Source: Clostridia bacterium
GTDB taxonomy: Bacteria; Bacillota; Clostridia; Christensenellales; Borkfalkiaceae
Length of the DNA stretch: 64,000 nucleotides
NCBI GenBank assembly: GCA_017545865.1
Contig: JAFWXO010000020.1
Coordinates: 1-64,000 of the forward strand
Direction: 5' to 3'
Position 1 is the first letter of the stretch; each line of letters opens with the position of its first letter. Of the stretch, positions 17,146 to 25,704 are shown one piece after another. The notes beneath the pieces are model-generated. The model had not been told where the DNA came from and did no database searches. It saw only the letters and a list, made by a program, of their open reading frames with translations. A program made the position numbers and the translations under genes.

Positions 17146-17174
17146 TTGCATTTATTATAAGATTATAGTATAAT
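17146..17174 (+). promoter_or_regulatory. Sigma-A-type promoter of the kinase-dxs unit
   Basis: TTGCAT (17146-17151) and TATAAT (17169-17174) are separated by 17 bases in a very AT-rich spacer region. Transcription would begin near 17181, leaving a leader of about 20 bases. Confidence 0.75.
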
Positions 17175-17199
17175 ATAATAAGGTTGGTAGGTGTTTTTT

Positions 17200-18276
17200 A
17201 TGGAATTGAATAAAATTTGTCAAGATTTTAACCTAAAAGGCGAACTTTTAGATTACGAGCTTATAACGAGTGGTAATATTAACTTGACTTACAAGGTTTT
17301 TATGCAAGATAACGGCGAGATTTCGCAGTATCTCTTGCAAAAAATTAACCGTAACGTTTTTAATAACCCTGAAAAAATTATGGAAAATATTAAAAACGTT
17401 AACGATTATATTGACAGTCGCCATAAGTGTGAAGACTTGTTCGTCTTGCATTTTTTGCATAGCGTTAAAGGCGAGCCTTTCGTTATTGATGAAGATAACG
17501 GGTTTTGGCGTGCGTGTAAATTTTTTAACTGCGCTTGTTATGACTCTCCAAGTGATTTAGGCGTTATTGAAGAAGCAGGTAGGGCGTTCGGTCAGTTTCA
17601 ATACCTTTTAAACGGGTTTGACGCTGGAAAGTTATTCGTTACTATTCCAGATTTTCACAATACGGAAAAAAGGATTGCAGATTTAGAAAACGCGCTTTTA
17701 TTTGCTCCAAGCGATAAAGTTGCAGTTGCAAAATCAGAGATTGAGTATATTTTGTCTAATAAAGACTTGGGGTTAACTCTTAGCAAACTTTTTAGCGATG
17801 GTAAATTGCCGTTACGAGTAACCCATAACGATACAAAGTGCAATAACGTTATTTTTGATAAGGAAACTTTAAAAGCGCTTGCAGTTATTGATCTTGATAC
17901 CATTATGCCGGGATTGTGCGCTTACGATTTTGGCGATGGCGCTCGTTCAATTTGTTCAACAACCGATGAAGATGAACAAAACTTATCCTTAGTTTCTTTT
18001 GATTTGGATAGATTTGATAGGTTTTCAAAAGGTTATTTAAAATATCTCAAATCAACGCTTACCGATTTAGAAAAGCAAATTCTTCCTTTAAGCGTGTTCG
18101 TTATGACTTACGAGCTTGCTTCAAGGTTTTTAGAAGATTACTTAAAAGGTAACGTTTATTTTAAAGTAAATAACGATGACCACAATTTGCATAGAGCGCG
18201 TTGCCAAATTGCGCTTTGCAAAGATATTATAGGCAAATTAAACCAAATGGAAAATATTTTAAAAAAATATTTATAA
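17200..18276 (+). CDS. NahK-like sugar 1-kinase (aminoglycoside phosphotransferase fold)
   Basis: 358-residue kinase of the APH/choline kinase fold. The catalytic loop H209-N-D211 with N216 is seen in THNDTKCNN and the metal-binding motif is IDLDTIMPG. INLTYKV and YLLQKINRNVFNNPE near the N-terminus resemble bifidobacterial N-acetylhexosamine 1-kinase (NahK/LnpB, about 359 residues), which feeds GlcNAc/GalNAc-1-phosphate to GalT and GalU. That substrate is inferred from similarity recalled by eye. I chose ATG 17200 over the in-frame GTG 17191 because the purine-rich site GGTAGG is better spaced. The next gene, dxs, starts three bases after the stop. Confidence 0.75.
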   Translation: MELNKICQDFNLKGELLDYELITSGNINLTYKVFMQDNGEISQYLLQKINRNVFNNPEKIMENIKNVNDYIDSRHKCEDLFVLHFLHSVKGEPFVIDEDNGFWRACKFFNCACYDSPSDLGVIEEAGRAFGQFQYLLNGFDAGKLFVTIPDFHNTEKRIADLENALLFAPSDKVAVAKSEIEYILSNKDLGLTLSKLFSDGKLPLRVTHNDTKCNNVIFDKETLKALAVIDLDTIMPGLCAYDFGDGARSICSTTDEDEQNLSLVSFDLDRFDRFSKGYLKYLKSTLTDLEKQILPLSVFVMTYELASRFLEDYLKGNVYFKVNNDDHNLHRARCQIALCKDIIGKLNQMENILKKYL

Positions 18277-18279
18277 ACA

Positions 18280-20082
18280 ATGTCGATTTTAGAAAGTTTG
18301 TATAGCGGAACTACGCTTAAACAACTTAATATTGAACAGCTTAAAGTTTTATGTGATGAAATTCGTGAGAAGATTATTTCAACAACCGAAAAAAACGGTG
18401 GGCACTTATCGTCTAATTTAGGTAGTGTTGAGCTTACCGTTGCTATTCATTACGTTTTTGATATTCCCACCGATAAACTTATTTTTGACGTTGGGCATCA
18501 GGCGTATACACACAAGATTTTAACTGGTAGACTTAACGAGTTTGAAAATATTAGAAAAAAGGGTGGGCTTAGTGGCTTTCCCGATCCTTTAGAGAGTGAT
18601 TCCGATGCTTTTTTAGTAGGGCACGCCGGCACGAGTATTTCAGCAGGGCTTGGTTATTGCCGTTCGCGTGATTACTTAAAGGAAGATTACTTCGTTATCA
18701 ACGTTGTTGGCGATGCTTCGCTATTTAACGGCGAAAATTTAGAAGCGATAACTTCAAATTTAGATAAGCCCAAGAAATTCCTTATCATTTTTAATGATAA
18801 CGGTATGTCTATAGGTAAAAACAACAACGGATTATATAAACTCGTTTCAAAAATAACTATTAGAAAAAGTTACACCAGATTTAATTCGTTTTTGCAAAAA
18901 ACGATTGGAAAAACCTTTATCGGTAAATTTTTACGAAAGATTAAGCGCTCTATAAAGCGTTCCCTTTCAAGCAAGGCTTTCACTGATAATTTAGGGCTTA
19001 AATACGTTGGTAAGTTTGACGGGCACGACCTTAAAACGATGATTAAGATTTTATCCGACGTTAAAGAATTTGGCGCTCCAACACTTTTGCATTTGCAAAC
19101 GGTAAAGGGTAAAGGGCACGAACAAGCCGAAAACGATTCTTCAAGATTTCACGGTGTTTCTAAAAATCTTGCCCCATCGGAGCATTATTTTTCAGATGGA
19201 ATATCAAAAATCTTGCAAGAGCAGATTATAAAAACCCCAAATCTCGTTGCGATAACCGCAGGTATGAAAGACGGGGTTGGTCTTGGCGAATTTGCCTTGA
19301 GTCACAAATCTTCTTTTATTGACGTTGGTATTCAAGAAGAACACGCCGTAACTTTAGCCGCTGGTATGGCGAAAAGCGGAACTAAACCCATAGTTTTTAT
19401 TTATTCAACCTTCTTGCAACGCGGTTACGACCAAATCGTGCACGACGTTTGCATGCAAAACTTACCCGTTGTGTTTATGATTGATAGAGCGGGTTTAGTT
19501 GGGGCAGACGGTAAAACGCACCAAGGTGTTTTTGATTTATCGTATCTTACCCATATTCCAAATTTAACGGTGTTATCGCCTAAGAATTTATCGGAACTTA
19601 AACGAATGCTAAACTATGCGATAAGTAAAAATTCGCCCGTTGCTATTCGTTACCCAAATGGTAAAATCAACGATATATTCGAAGAAATTGAAGAAAATTC
19701 TTTTAATAAGTTTGAAGTTTTAAAAGGCGATTTATCTTGCGATAACGTTATTTTAGCGGTTGGCCCACGCGCAATTTCAATCGCGAACGAAGTTTCTTTA
19801 ACGGTAGATAAAAGCGTTTTAATTGTAAATGCAAGAACTGTTAAACCTCTTGATATAGGCTTATTAAATAGCGTTAAGGATAAGAACGTTATAACCGTTG
19901 AAGAAAACTCAATTATCGGTGGTTTTGGTAGTTTAGTTCTCAATTACTATTCAAGCATCAATTCAAATACTAAAGTTTCAGTTGTTGGCGTTAAAGATGA
20001 GTTCGTTCATTTAGGCACGGTTGACGAGCAACTTGAATTTAACGGAATAACGAAAGACAATATCATTAAACTTATTAAGTAA
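18280..20082 (+). CDS. dxs: 1-deoxy-D-xylulose-5-phosphate synthase
   Basis: First enzyme of the MEP pathway: condenses pyruvate and glyceraldehyde-3-phosphate using thiamine diphosphate. 600 residues, slightly short. Conserved parts are GHQAYTHKILTGR, the catalytic region GIQEEHAVTLAAGMA and DRAGLVGADGKTHQG. The thiamine-binding segment reads GDASLFNGENLEA where the usual form is GDGAMTAGMAFEA, and the region after FNDNGMSIG is divergent. It is therefore an unusual DXS branch, but the signature blocks make the assignment secure. No Shine-Dalgarno sequence precedes ATG 18280; coupling to the kinase gene is likely. It works with ispH (15.0 kb) and ispA (32.9 kb). Confidence 0.9.
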   Translation: MSILESLYSGTTLKQLNIEQLKVLCDEIREKIISTTEKNGGHLSSNLGSVELTVAIHYVFDIPTDKLIFDVGHQAYTHKILTGRLNEFENIRKKGGLSGFPDPLESDSDAFLVGHAGTSISAGLGYCRSRDYLKEDYFVINVVGDASLFNGENLEAITSNLDKPKKFLIIFNDNGMSIGKNNNGLYKLVSKITIRKSYTRFNSFLQKTIGKTFIGKFLRKIKRSIKRSLSSKAFTDNLGLKYVGKFDGHDLKTMIKILSDVKEFGAPTLLHLQTVKGKGHEQAENDSSRFHGVSKNLAPSEHYFSDGISKILQEQIIKTPNLVAITAGMKDGVGLGEFALSHKSSFIDVGIQEEHAVTLAAGMAKSGTKPIVFIYSTFLQRGYDQIVHDVCMQNLPVVFMIDRAGLVGADGKTHQGVFDLSYLTHIPNLTVLSPKNLSELKRMLNYAISKNSPVAIRYPNGKINDIFEEIEENSFNKFEVLKGDLSCDNVILAVGPRAISIANEVSLTVDKSVLIVNARTVKPLDIGLLNSVKDKNVITVEENSIIGGFGSLVLNYYSSINSNTKVSVVGVKDEFVHLGTVDEQLEFNGITKDNIIKLIK

Positions 20083-20106
20083 AGTATAAACACATAAGGA
20101 GAAATT

Positions 20107-20871
20107 ATGGATTTCAACGTAAATTCCGTAATGCTATTTGCTCTCGTCGCGGTTATCGTTTTGGTGGTACTCGGTCAGTCCGTTTACTTTTTATACAAGG
20201 CATTAAAACGCGCAAAGCAAATTGGAATATCAAAATCTGTTATTAAAAAGACGATAACTTCGTCTGCAACCTTTACTATTGCGCCAGCGGTTTCAATACT
20301 CGTTGGCGTTATTTCACTTTCAGTTTCGCTCGGAATTCCTTTACCTTGGCTTAGACTCTCGGTAGTTGGTTCTCTTTCCTATGAAACCGTTGCGGCTGGG
20401 GCGACGTTAGAGTCTATGGGGCTTAGCACTGCAAACCAAGTTTTAGATCCATCCGTTTTCGTTACGGTTGCTTTCGTTATGACGATTGGTATTGCGCTTG
20501 GTCTTTTCTTAGTTCCCATTTTAACAAAGAGAATACAAAAGGGTATGGTTAAACTTGAAAAAAGGGACAAGCGTTGGATGGAAATTTTCAATAGCGCGAT
20601 GTTCCTTGGTATGATTTCCGCCTTCCTTGGCTTCGTTTTCTGTGACGTTACTAATTTGTTTAGATCGTCAGAGTGGCTCGCTCTTAAAGGTATTTCAAGA
20701 ACTTCGTGCCTAATTCCCGTTTTCGTAATGTTAACTTCTGCTATAACGATGATAATTCTTGGTTTGCTTTCTAAAAAGACTAAAAAACGTTGGATAACCG
20801 ATTACGCGTTACCTATTAGTTTAATTATAGGTATGGCATCGGCAATTCCGTTTACGGCGTGGTTGGCGTAA
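20107..20871 (+). CDS. DUF5058 family multi-pass membrane protein
   Basis: 254-residue membrane protein with about six hydrophobic segments (for example residues 10-32, 118-140 and 160-182). The block SATFTIAPAVSILVGVISLSVSLG followed by WLRLSVVGSL resembles the DUF5058 family as I recall it; no function is established. It has AAGGAG before the ATG. It is followed 13 bases later by a second membrane protein and then an M20 peptidase, which suggests a two-component transporter for a peptide or amino acid derivative that the peptidase acts on. That function is inference from the neighbourhood. Confidence 0.7.
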   Translation: MDFNVNSVMLFALVAVIVLVVLGQSVYFLYKALKRAKQIGISKSVIKKTITSSATFTIAPAVSILVGVISLSVSLGIPLPWLRLSVVGSLSYETVAAGATLESMGLSTANQVLDPSVFVTVAFVMTIGIALGLFLVPILTKRIQKGMVKLEKRDKRWMEIFNSAMFLGMISAFLGFVFCDVTNLFRSSEWLALKGISRTSCLIPVFVMLTSAITMIILGLLSKKTKKRWITDYALPISLIIGMASAIPFTAWLA

Positions 20872-20884
20872 GGAGGGTAAGGTT

Positions 20885-21553
20885 ATGAAGAAACAAAATT
20901 TATCTTATCTTGATTCCGTTCATAAAGACGGTTTAGTTTGGGGGCTTGCCTTATTTGCGTTAATTTTCTTATTCCCTATTGCTTGTTGTCTTATATTTTG
21001 GACTTTGCCTAACTGGGAAGGGTTATGGAAAGGTTTAATTGCGGTTGCTCCTATGTATTGGGCGGTTGCTCTCGTTGAAGTTTTCACTTACGTTCCTATG
21101 CTTGGCGCAGGCGGAGCGTATTTATCCTTCGTTACGGGCAATATTTCAAATTTAAAACTTCCTTGCGCGCTTAACGCTATGGAAATTGCAAACGTTAAAC
21201 CAACGAGTGAAGAAGGTGAAATTATCTCAACGATTTCTATTGCCGTTTCAAGCATCGTAACAACGCTTATTATCATTATCGGCATTTGCTTAATCGTTCC
21301 GCTCACTCCCGTTTTACAATCGCCCGCGCTTTCTGTGGCGTTTGAACAACTTCTCCCCGCTCTTTTTGGTGGGCTTGGTATAGTTTTCGTTTCAAAAAAC
21401 GTTAAACTTGCAATATTCCCTATTATTTTAATGCTCGTGTTGTTTATTGCCGTTCCCGCGCTTGACGCTGGTATGGTTGGAATTATGGTTCCCGTTGGCG
21501 TTATATTTACTTTAATCGTTGCGAGAATTATGTATAAAAAAGGATTGATTTAA
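20885..21553 (+). CDS. Membrane protein, partner of the DUF5058 protein
   Basis: 222-residue protein with about five to six transmembrane segments, including LYSEEG-free hydrophobic stretches at about residues 17-40, 50-72, 115-140 and 160-200. The polar block YVPMLGAGGAYLSFVTGNISNLKLPCALNAM is glycine- and asparagine-rich, as in substrate-binding loops of carriers. I do not recognise a characterised family. It has a strong AGGAGGG before the ATG, lies between the DUF5058 gene and the M20 peptidase gene, and its stop is one base before the next ATG, so the three genes form one tight unit. Confidence 0.65.
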   Translation: MKKQNLSYLDSVHKDGLVWGLALFALIFLFPIACCLIFWTLPNWEGLWKGLIAVAPMYWAVALVEVFTYVPMLGAGGAYLSFVTGNISNLKLPCALNAMEIANVKPTSEEGEIISTISIAVSSIVTTLIIIIGICLIVPLTPVLQSPALSVAFEQLLPALFGGLGIVFVSKNVKLAIFPIILMLVLFIAVPALDAGMVGIMVPVGVIFTLIVARIMYKKGLI

Positions 21554-21554
21554 T

Positions 21555-22997
21555 ATGTTTTTATACGTTTTGTTAGGTGTGTTAGCCGTATTTATATTAT
21601 TTTTAGCGGTGATTTTCATTAGGGCGCTAACTTTTAAACCATACGCAAGCCCCGAAACTCATGAATCGGCTATTGATTTTGACGGCGACGTTGCCGTTGA
21701 AAATTTAAGGCAACTTGTTAAGTGTAAAACGGTGTCAAACGTAGATAAGTCTTTGGAAGATCCCGCTGAATTTGATAAGCTTATTTCCCTTCTTCCTAAG
21801 TTATATCCACACGTTTATCCGCTTTTAGAAGTTAAAACTTTCAAAAGCCGTGGTATTTTATTGAAATGGAAAGGTAAAAAATCTGAAAAACCTTCGGTAA
21901 TGATGTCCCATTACGACGTTGTTCCCGTTGACGAAGATTCTTGGTTAGTTCCCCCGTTTGACGGTGTTATAAAGGACGGTTTGTTGTGGGGGCGTGGTAC
22001 TTGTGATACCAAAATAACCTTAAACGGCGCATTGTTTGGAGCAGACAACCTTGCCAAAAATGGTTTTGTTCCCGAGAACGACGTTTACTTTGCCTTTTCC
22101 GGCGAAGAAGAAATTAACGGCGATTTCCCAAATGAAACCGTTAAATATTTTGAAGAAAACGGAATTGTCCCTGAACTTGTGTTAGATGAAGGTGGAGCAG
22201 TTGTTGAAAACGTTTTCCCGGGCGTTAAAAAACCTTGTGGTTTAATCGGTATTGCCGAAAAGGGCATGATTGATATTAAATATACCGCAAAATCAAACGG
22301 CGGGCACGCTTCCGCGCCAAAACCGCACACGCCTGTTGGAATACTTTCAAAAACTTGTGTAAAGGTTGAAAATAAACCTTTTAAGATGCGTTTATCAAAA
22401 CCCGTAAGGCAAATGTTTGATACGCTTGGTAGGCACTCAACCTTTGCTTATAAACTTATATTTGCAAATCTTTGGTGTTTTGGTTGGATACTTAGTTTAC
22501 TTGGTAAAAAATCCGGCGGGGATATAAATGCGCTAATTAGAACTACCGTTGCGTTTACTCAAATGAAAGGAAGTTCCGCTCCAAACGTTATTCCGCCCGA
22601 GTGTTCAATGGTTTCAAATATGCGTTTAAACCCCGATGAAACGGTTGATTTTGCTTTTAGCGAAATTAAAAAGAAGATAAGAAGCGATGATATTTCCTTG
22701 AAAATTTTGCACTCGGTAAATCCAAGCAGGGTTTCTAAGGTTGATTGCGAATCTTACGATAAAGTTGCAAACGCTATCGTTTCAACGTTTAAAGGTGCTA
22801 TCGTTTCGCCGTATCTTATGGTTCAATGCTCCGATAGTAGAAGTTATGGTAAAATTTCCGATAAAGTATATCGTTTTTCCGCTACTGACTTTACTAAGGA
22901 AGAACGCGCTTGTATTCACGGCAATAACGAAAAGATTAGAATTGACGCGGTTAAGCGCTCAGTTGAATTTTATATAAGATTATTATCTAAATGTTAA
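21555..22997 (+). CDS. M20-family metallopeptidase with N-terminal membrane anchor
   Basis: 480-residue zinc peptidase/deacylase of the M20 family. An N-terminal hydrophobic helix (about 2-24) anchors it to the membrane. Metal and catalytic residues are visible: H119 and D121 in SHYDVVPVDED, the Asp of GRGTCDTK, the GEEEING catalytic/metal glutamates, and the late histidine in CIHGNNE. A dimerisation (lid) domain lies between, starting near KGMIDIKYTAKSNGGHAS. Substrate is unknown; related enzymes cleave dipeptides or N-acyl amino acids. It ends a three-gene unit with two membrane proteins and is followed by a terminator. Confidence 0.88.
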   Translation: MFLYVLLGVLAVFILFLAVIFIRALTFKPYASPETHESAIDFDGDVAVENLRQLVKCKTVSNVDKSLEDPAEFDKLISLLPKLYPHVYPLLEVKTFKSRGILLKWKGKKSEKPSVMMSHYDVVPVDEDSWLVPPFDGVIKDGLLWGRGTCDTKITLNGALFGADNLAKNGFVPENDVYFAFSGEEEINGDFPNETVKYFEENGIVPELVLDEGGAVVENVFPGVKKPCGLIGIAEKGMIDIKYTAKSNGGHASAPKPHTPVGILSKTCVKVENKPFKMRLSKPVRQMFDTLGRHSTFAYKLIFANLWCFGWILSLLGKKSGGDINALIRTTVAFTQMKGSSAPNVIPPECSMVSNMRLNPDETVDFAFSEIKKKIRSDDISLKILHSVNPSRVSKVDCESYDKVANAIVSTFKGAIVSPYLMVQCSDSRSYGKISDKVYRFSATDFTKEERACIHGNNEKIRIDAVKRSVEFYIRLLSKC

Positions 22998-23028
22998 AAA
23001 ATACGGCAATTTAATTGCCGTATTTTTA
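22996..23028 (+). terminator. Intrinsic terminator after the M20 peptidase gene
   Basis: ATACGGCAAT (23001-23010) and ATTGCCGTAT (23014-23023) form a 10-bp stem with a TTA loop, flanked by A and T runs. It overlaps the stop codon region directly. Confidence 0.9.
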
Positions 23029-23038
23029 CCTATTATGG

Positions 23039-23067
23039 TTGTATAAACGATTTGTTTATGTTAAAAT
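23039..23067 (+). promoter_or_regulatory. Sigma-A-type promoter placing prmA on a leaderless mRNA
   Basis: TTGTAT (23039-23044) and TAAAAT (23062-23067) are separated by 17 bases and preceded by an extended -10 TG (23059-23060). The prmA ATG begins only six bases after the -10 box, at the position where transcription should start. Confidence 0.75.
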
Positions 23068-23073
23068 ATCACT

Positions 23074-24021
23074 ATGAACTATATTGAACTTACAGTATAC
23101 ACAACTCACGAAGCCGAAGAACTTATTTCTTCTAAACTTTGGGAATACACCTCTTACGGCGTTGCCGTTTGCGACGAGAACGACGTTTTGGAACTTATCG
23201 AAAAGCGCCGTAACACTTGGGATTACCTTGAAGATGGGGTAACGGCAAGCGTAGGCACGGGTATAACGCTCGTAAAAGCGTATTTTGATATGAGTGACGG
23301 AGATGAAAAAATTTCCGCCGTAACGCGCGAATTTTTCGCTATGCGAGATAATGCAAACGGCTATTTAAATTTTGGCACTCTTGAAACGGCAAAACGCATC
23401 GTCGACGGAGATGACTGGATTGAAATTTGGCGCAAACACTATAAACCTATGAAAATAGGTGGAATCGTCGTTTGTCCAGAGTGGATTGATTACGAAAAAA
23501 CTGCTGGCGAAAAAGTCGTTAAAATTGACAGTAATATGGCGTTTGGCACGGGCGAACACGAAACGACGTCTATGTGCATTGAGTTTTTGTCAAATTACGT
23601 TAAAAACGATTATTCCGTTATTGACGTTGGCACGGGTTCTGGCATTTTAGGTATTTCTTCCGTATTGTTAGGCGCAAAAAAGGCTGTAATGACGGATATT
23701 GACGTTGTTGCCGTTGAAACGGCTAAGCGCAACGCCAAACTCAACGGTGTTGAAAATAACTGTATAATAACCTTAGATAACCTTTTAAGTGGGCAAGACG
23801 CGGTTGGCGATATAGTTGTTGCAAATATAACTGCGGATATATTGTGCGTTCTCGCTCCTAATATGAAAAAGCACGTTAAAAAGGGAACTTTGCTTATTTT
23901 GAGCGGTATTTTAAAAGAAAAGGCGGAAATGGTTATAGAAACCTATTCAAACCTTGGTTATAAAGTTGTTAATTTAAAAAATAAGGGCGAGTGGGTTGCG
24001 CTCGTTATGGAAACTCTATGA
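23074..24021 (+). CDS. prmA: Ribosomal protein L11 methyltransferase
   Basis: S-adenosylmethionine-dependent trimethylation of ribosomal protein L11. 315 residues. The N-terminal substrate-recognition domain begins with NYIELTVYTTHEAEEL. The methyltransferase domain has MAFGTGEHETTSMC, motif I VIDVGTGSGILGI and the NPPY-like VVANITADIL. The ATG at 23074 is the only possible start: an in-frame TAA lies at 23062-23064 and the conserved sequence begins right at the Met. No Shine-Dalgarno sequence is present, and the -10 box is six bases upstream, so the mRNA is probably leaderless. The 3' end overlaps mtaB (ATGA). Confidence 0.95.
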   Translation: MNYIELTVYTTHEAEELISSKLWEYTSYGVAVCDENDVLELIEKRRNTWDYLEDGVTASVGTGITLVKAYFDMSDGDEKISAVTREFFAMRDNANGYLNFGTLETAKRIVDGDDWIEIWRKHYKPMKIGGIVVCPEWIDYEKTAGEKVVKIDSNMAFGTGEHETTSMCIEFLSNYVKNDYSVIDVGTGSGILGISSVLLGAKKAVMTDIDVVAVETAKRNAKLNGVENNCIITLDNLLSGQDAVGDIVVANITADILCVLAPNMKKHVKKGTLLILSGILKEKAEMVIETYSNLGYKVVNLKNKGEWVALVMETL

Positions 24022-25256
24022 AAGCGGTTGTATTTACGCTTGGTTGTAAAGTTAATTCTTGCGAAAGTTCTGCTTTATTAAAGGGTTTAAAAGATTTGGG
24101 TTATGAAGTTTGTGAAGATTTAACTTTTGCCGACGTTTATATTATAAACACTTGCGCCGTTACCAAAGAAGCGGAGAAAAAATCTCGCCAAGCGGTTGCA
24201 AGGGTTAAAAAACAAAATCCTAACGCTAAAATTATAGTAACGGGTTGCGCTTCCGAACGAGATGCCGATAGTTTTTTGGGTAAAGACGGGGTTGAAGTTG
24301 TTACGGGAACGTCATCTAAAGAAAAAATATTAGAACTTCTTGATAAAAAAGGTAAGTTTGTATTTTCGCCTGAAACGTCTTATCACGAACTACCTTTACC
24401 TGAAACAACAAAAACGAGAGCGTTTGTTAAAATTCAAGATGGTTGCAATAATTTTTGTTCCTATTGTATTATCCCTTATTTAAGGGGGCGCAGCCGTTCA
24501 AGAGCGCCAAGTTCGATATTAAACGAAATCAACCTTTTAAATCCGCTTGAAACCGTTTTAACGGCAATTAACCTTTCGGCGTATAATTTTGAAGGGCAAA
24601 CGTTAACCGACCTTATAAAGTTGCTTGGTGGCGTTAAAACAAGAATTAGACTTGGTAGTTTAGAAGAAAACGTTATAACGGAAGATTTTTTGATCGCTCT
24701 TTCTAATTTATATGACTTTGCTCCGCATTTCCATCTTTCGTTGCAGTCAGGCTCGGATAAAGTTCTAAAGGCGATGAATAGAAAATACACAAGTGAAGAG
24801 TTTAGGCGTGGGGTTGAACTTATTAGAAAGTATTTTCCAAACGCCGGCATCACAACAGACGTTATAGTTGGCTATCCAACTGAAACTGATAGTGATTTTG
24901 AAGATAGTTATAATTTCATAAAAGAAATAGGTTTTTCAGATATTCACGCATTTAATTTTTCGCCGAGAGAAGGCACGGTTGCATATAAGTTAAAAGATAT
25001 TGACGGGTGTGTAAAAAAAGAGCGGTTAAACAGATTGCTTGAATTGAAAGAAATTTCAAAATCATCGTTTATATCGAAAAATACGCAAACTTTTCAATAT
25101 GTTATAATTGAAGAATTTGACGGTGAATTTTCAGTTGGCTATACTGCAAATTATATTAAAGTTTACTTAAAAGGCGAATTAAAACCAAATAAGTATAAAG
25201 TGAAAATTTTATCTAAATTTAAAGATGGCGCTCTTGCCGAAATACAAGGAGATTGA
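24018..25256 (+). CDS. mtaB: tRNA (N6-threonylcarbamoyladenosine(37)-C2)-methylthiotransferase MtaB
   Basis: Radical SAM methylthiotransferase that converts t6A37 to ms2t6A in tRNA. 412 residues. The N-terminal UPF0004 domain starts with TLGCKVNSCES and carries the second Fe-S cluster cysteines. The radical SAM motif is C-x3-C-x2-C in GCNNFCSYCIIP, followed by GRSRSR. The TRAM domain at the C-terminus is short. Start at ATG 24018 within the prmA stop (ATGA) gives a product that begins at the conserved strand; an in-frame upstream start would only add residues encoded inside prmA. It pairs functionally with the Sua5 gene at 50.2 kb, which makes t6A. Confidence 0.94.
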   Translation: MKAVVFTLGCKVNSCESSALLKGLKDLGYEVCEDLTFADVYIINTCAVTKEAEKKSRQAVARVKKQNPNAKIIVTGCASERDADSFLGKDGVEVVTGTSSKEKILELLDKKGKFVFSPETSYHELPLPETTKTRAFVKIQDGCNNFCSYCIIPYLRGRSRSRAPSSILNEINLLNPLETVLTAINLSAYNFEGQTLTDLIKLLGGVKTRIRLGSLEENVITEDFLIALSNLYDFAPHFHLSLQSGSDKVLKAMNRKYTSEEFRRGVELIRKYFPNAGITTDVIVGYPTETDSDFEDSYNFIKEIGFSDIHAFNFSPREGTVAYKLKDIDGCVKKERLNRLLELKEISKSSFISKNTQTFQYVIIEEFDGEFSVGYTANYIKVYLKGELKPNKYKVKILSKFKDGALAEIQGD

Positions 25257-25257
25257 T

Positions 25258-25599
25258 ATGGAAAATTGTTTATTTTGCAAATTTGTTTCAAAAGAATTAA
25301 AAACGGATATTTTGTATGAAGACGATAATATGATCATTATTAGAGATATCGCGCCTCAAGCAAAAAATCACTATTTGGCTATTTCTAAGGCGCATTTTAA
25401 GTTGTTTGAAGAAATGACTGAAGAAAACGCTATAATGGTTAAAGAAATGCTCAAAACTATTCCTAAACTTAAATCTTTGTTAGGGCTCGAAAACGGTTAT
25501 AGAATCGTTGTTAATCAAGGCGATGATGCAGGTCAAACCGTTCCGCACCTTCATATTCATATACTTTGCGGTCAAAAAATGGAGTGGCATCCCGCATAA
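25258..25599 (+). CDS. HIT-family nucleotide hydrolase
   Basis: 113-residue histidine triad protein (HINT/PKCI branch). The motif HLHIHIL carries the catalytic histidines, and the N-terminus CLFCKFVSKEL has the CxxC that often binds zinc in this branch. HINT proteins hydrolyse adenosine phosphoramidates; the cellular substrate is uncertain. AAGGAG lies just before ATG 25258. It is the last gene of prmA - mtaB - HIT. The order with rpsU downstream is common in Clostridia. Confidence 0.93.
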   Translation: MENCLFCKFVSKELKTDILYEDDNMIIIRDIAPQAKNHYLAISKAHFKLFEEMTEENAIMVKEMLKTIPKLKSLLGLENGYRIVVNQGDDAGQTVPHLHIHILCGQKMEWHPA

Positions 25600-25623
25600 G
25601 TTGAAAAAACAGCGTTATTTTAA

Positions 25624-25652
25624 TTGACAAAACTTTAAATATTGAATATACT
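25624..25652 (+). promoter_or_regulatory. Near-consensus sigma-A promoter of rpsU
   Basis: TTGACA (25624-25629) and TATACT (25647-25652) are separated by 17 bases. The leader is about 45 bases and ends in GGGGGG before ATG 25705. Confidence 0.85.
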
Positions 25653-25704
25653 AATAATGTTCTTAACGAATACTAACTGCAATCGGCAAAGGGGGGTTGA
25701 AGAA

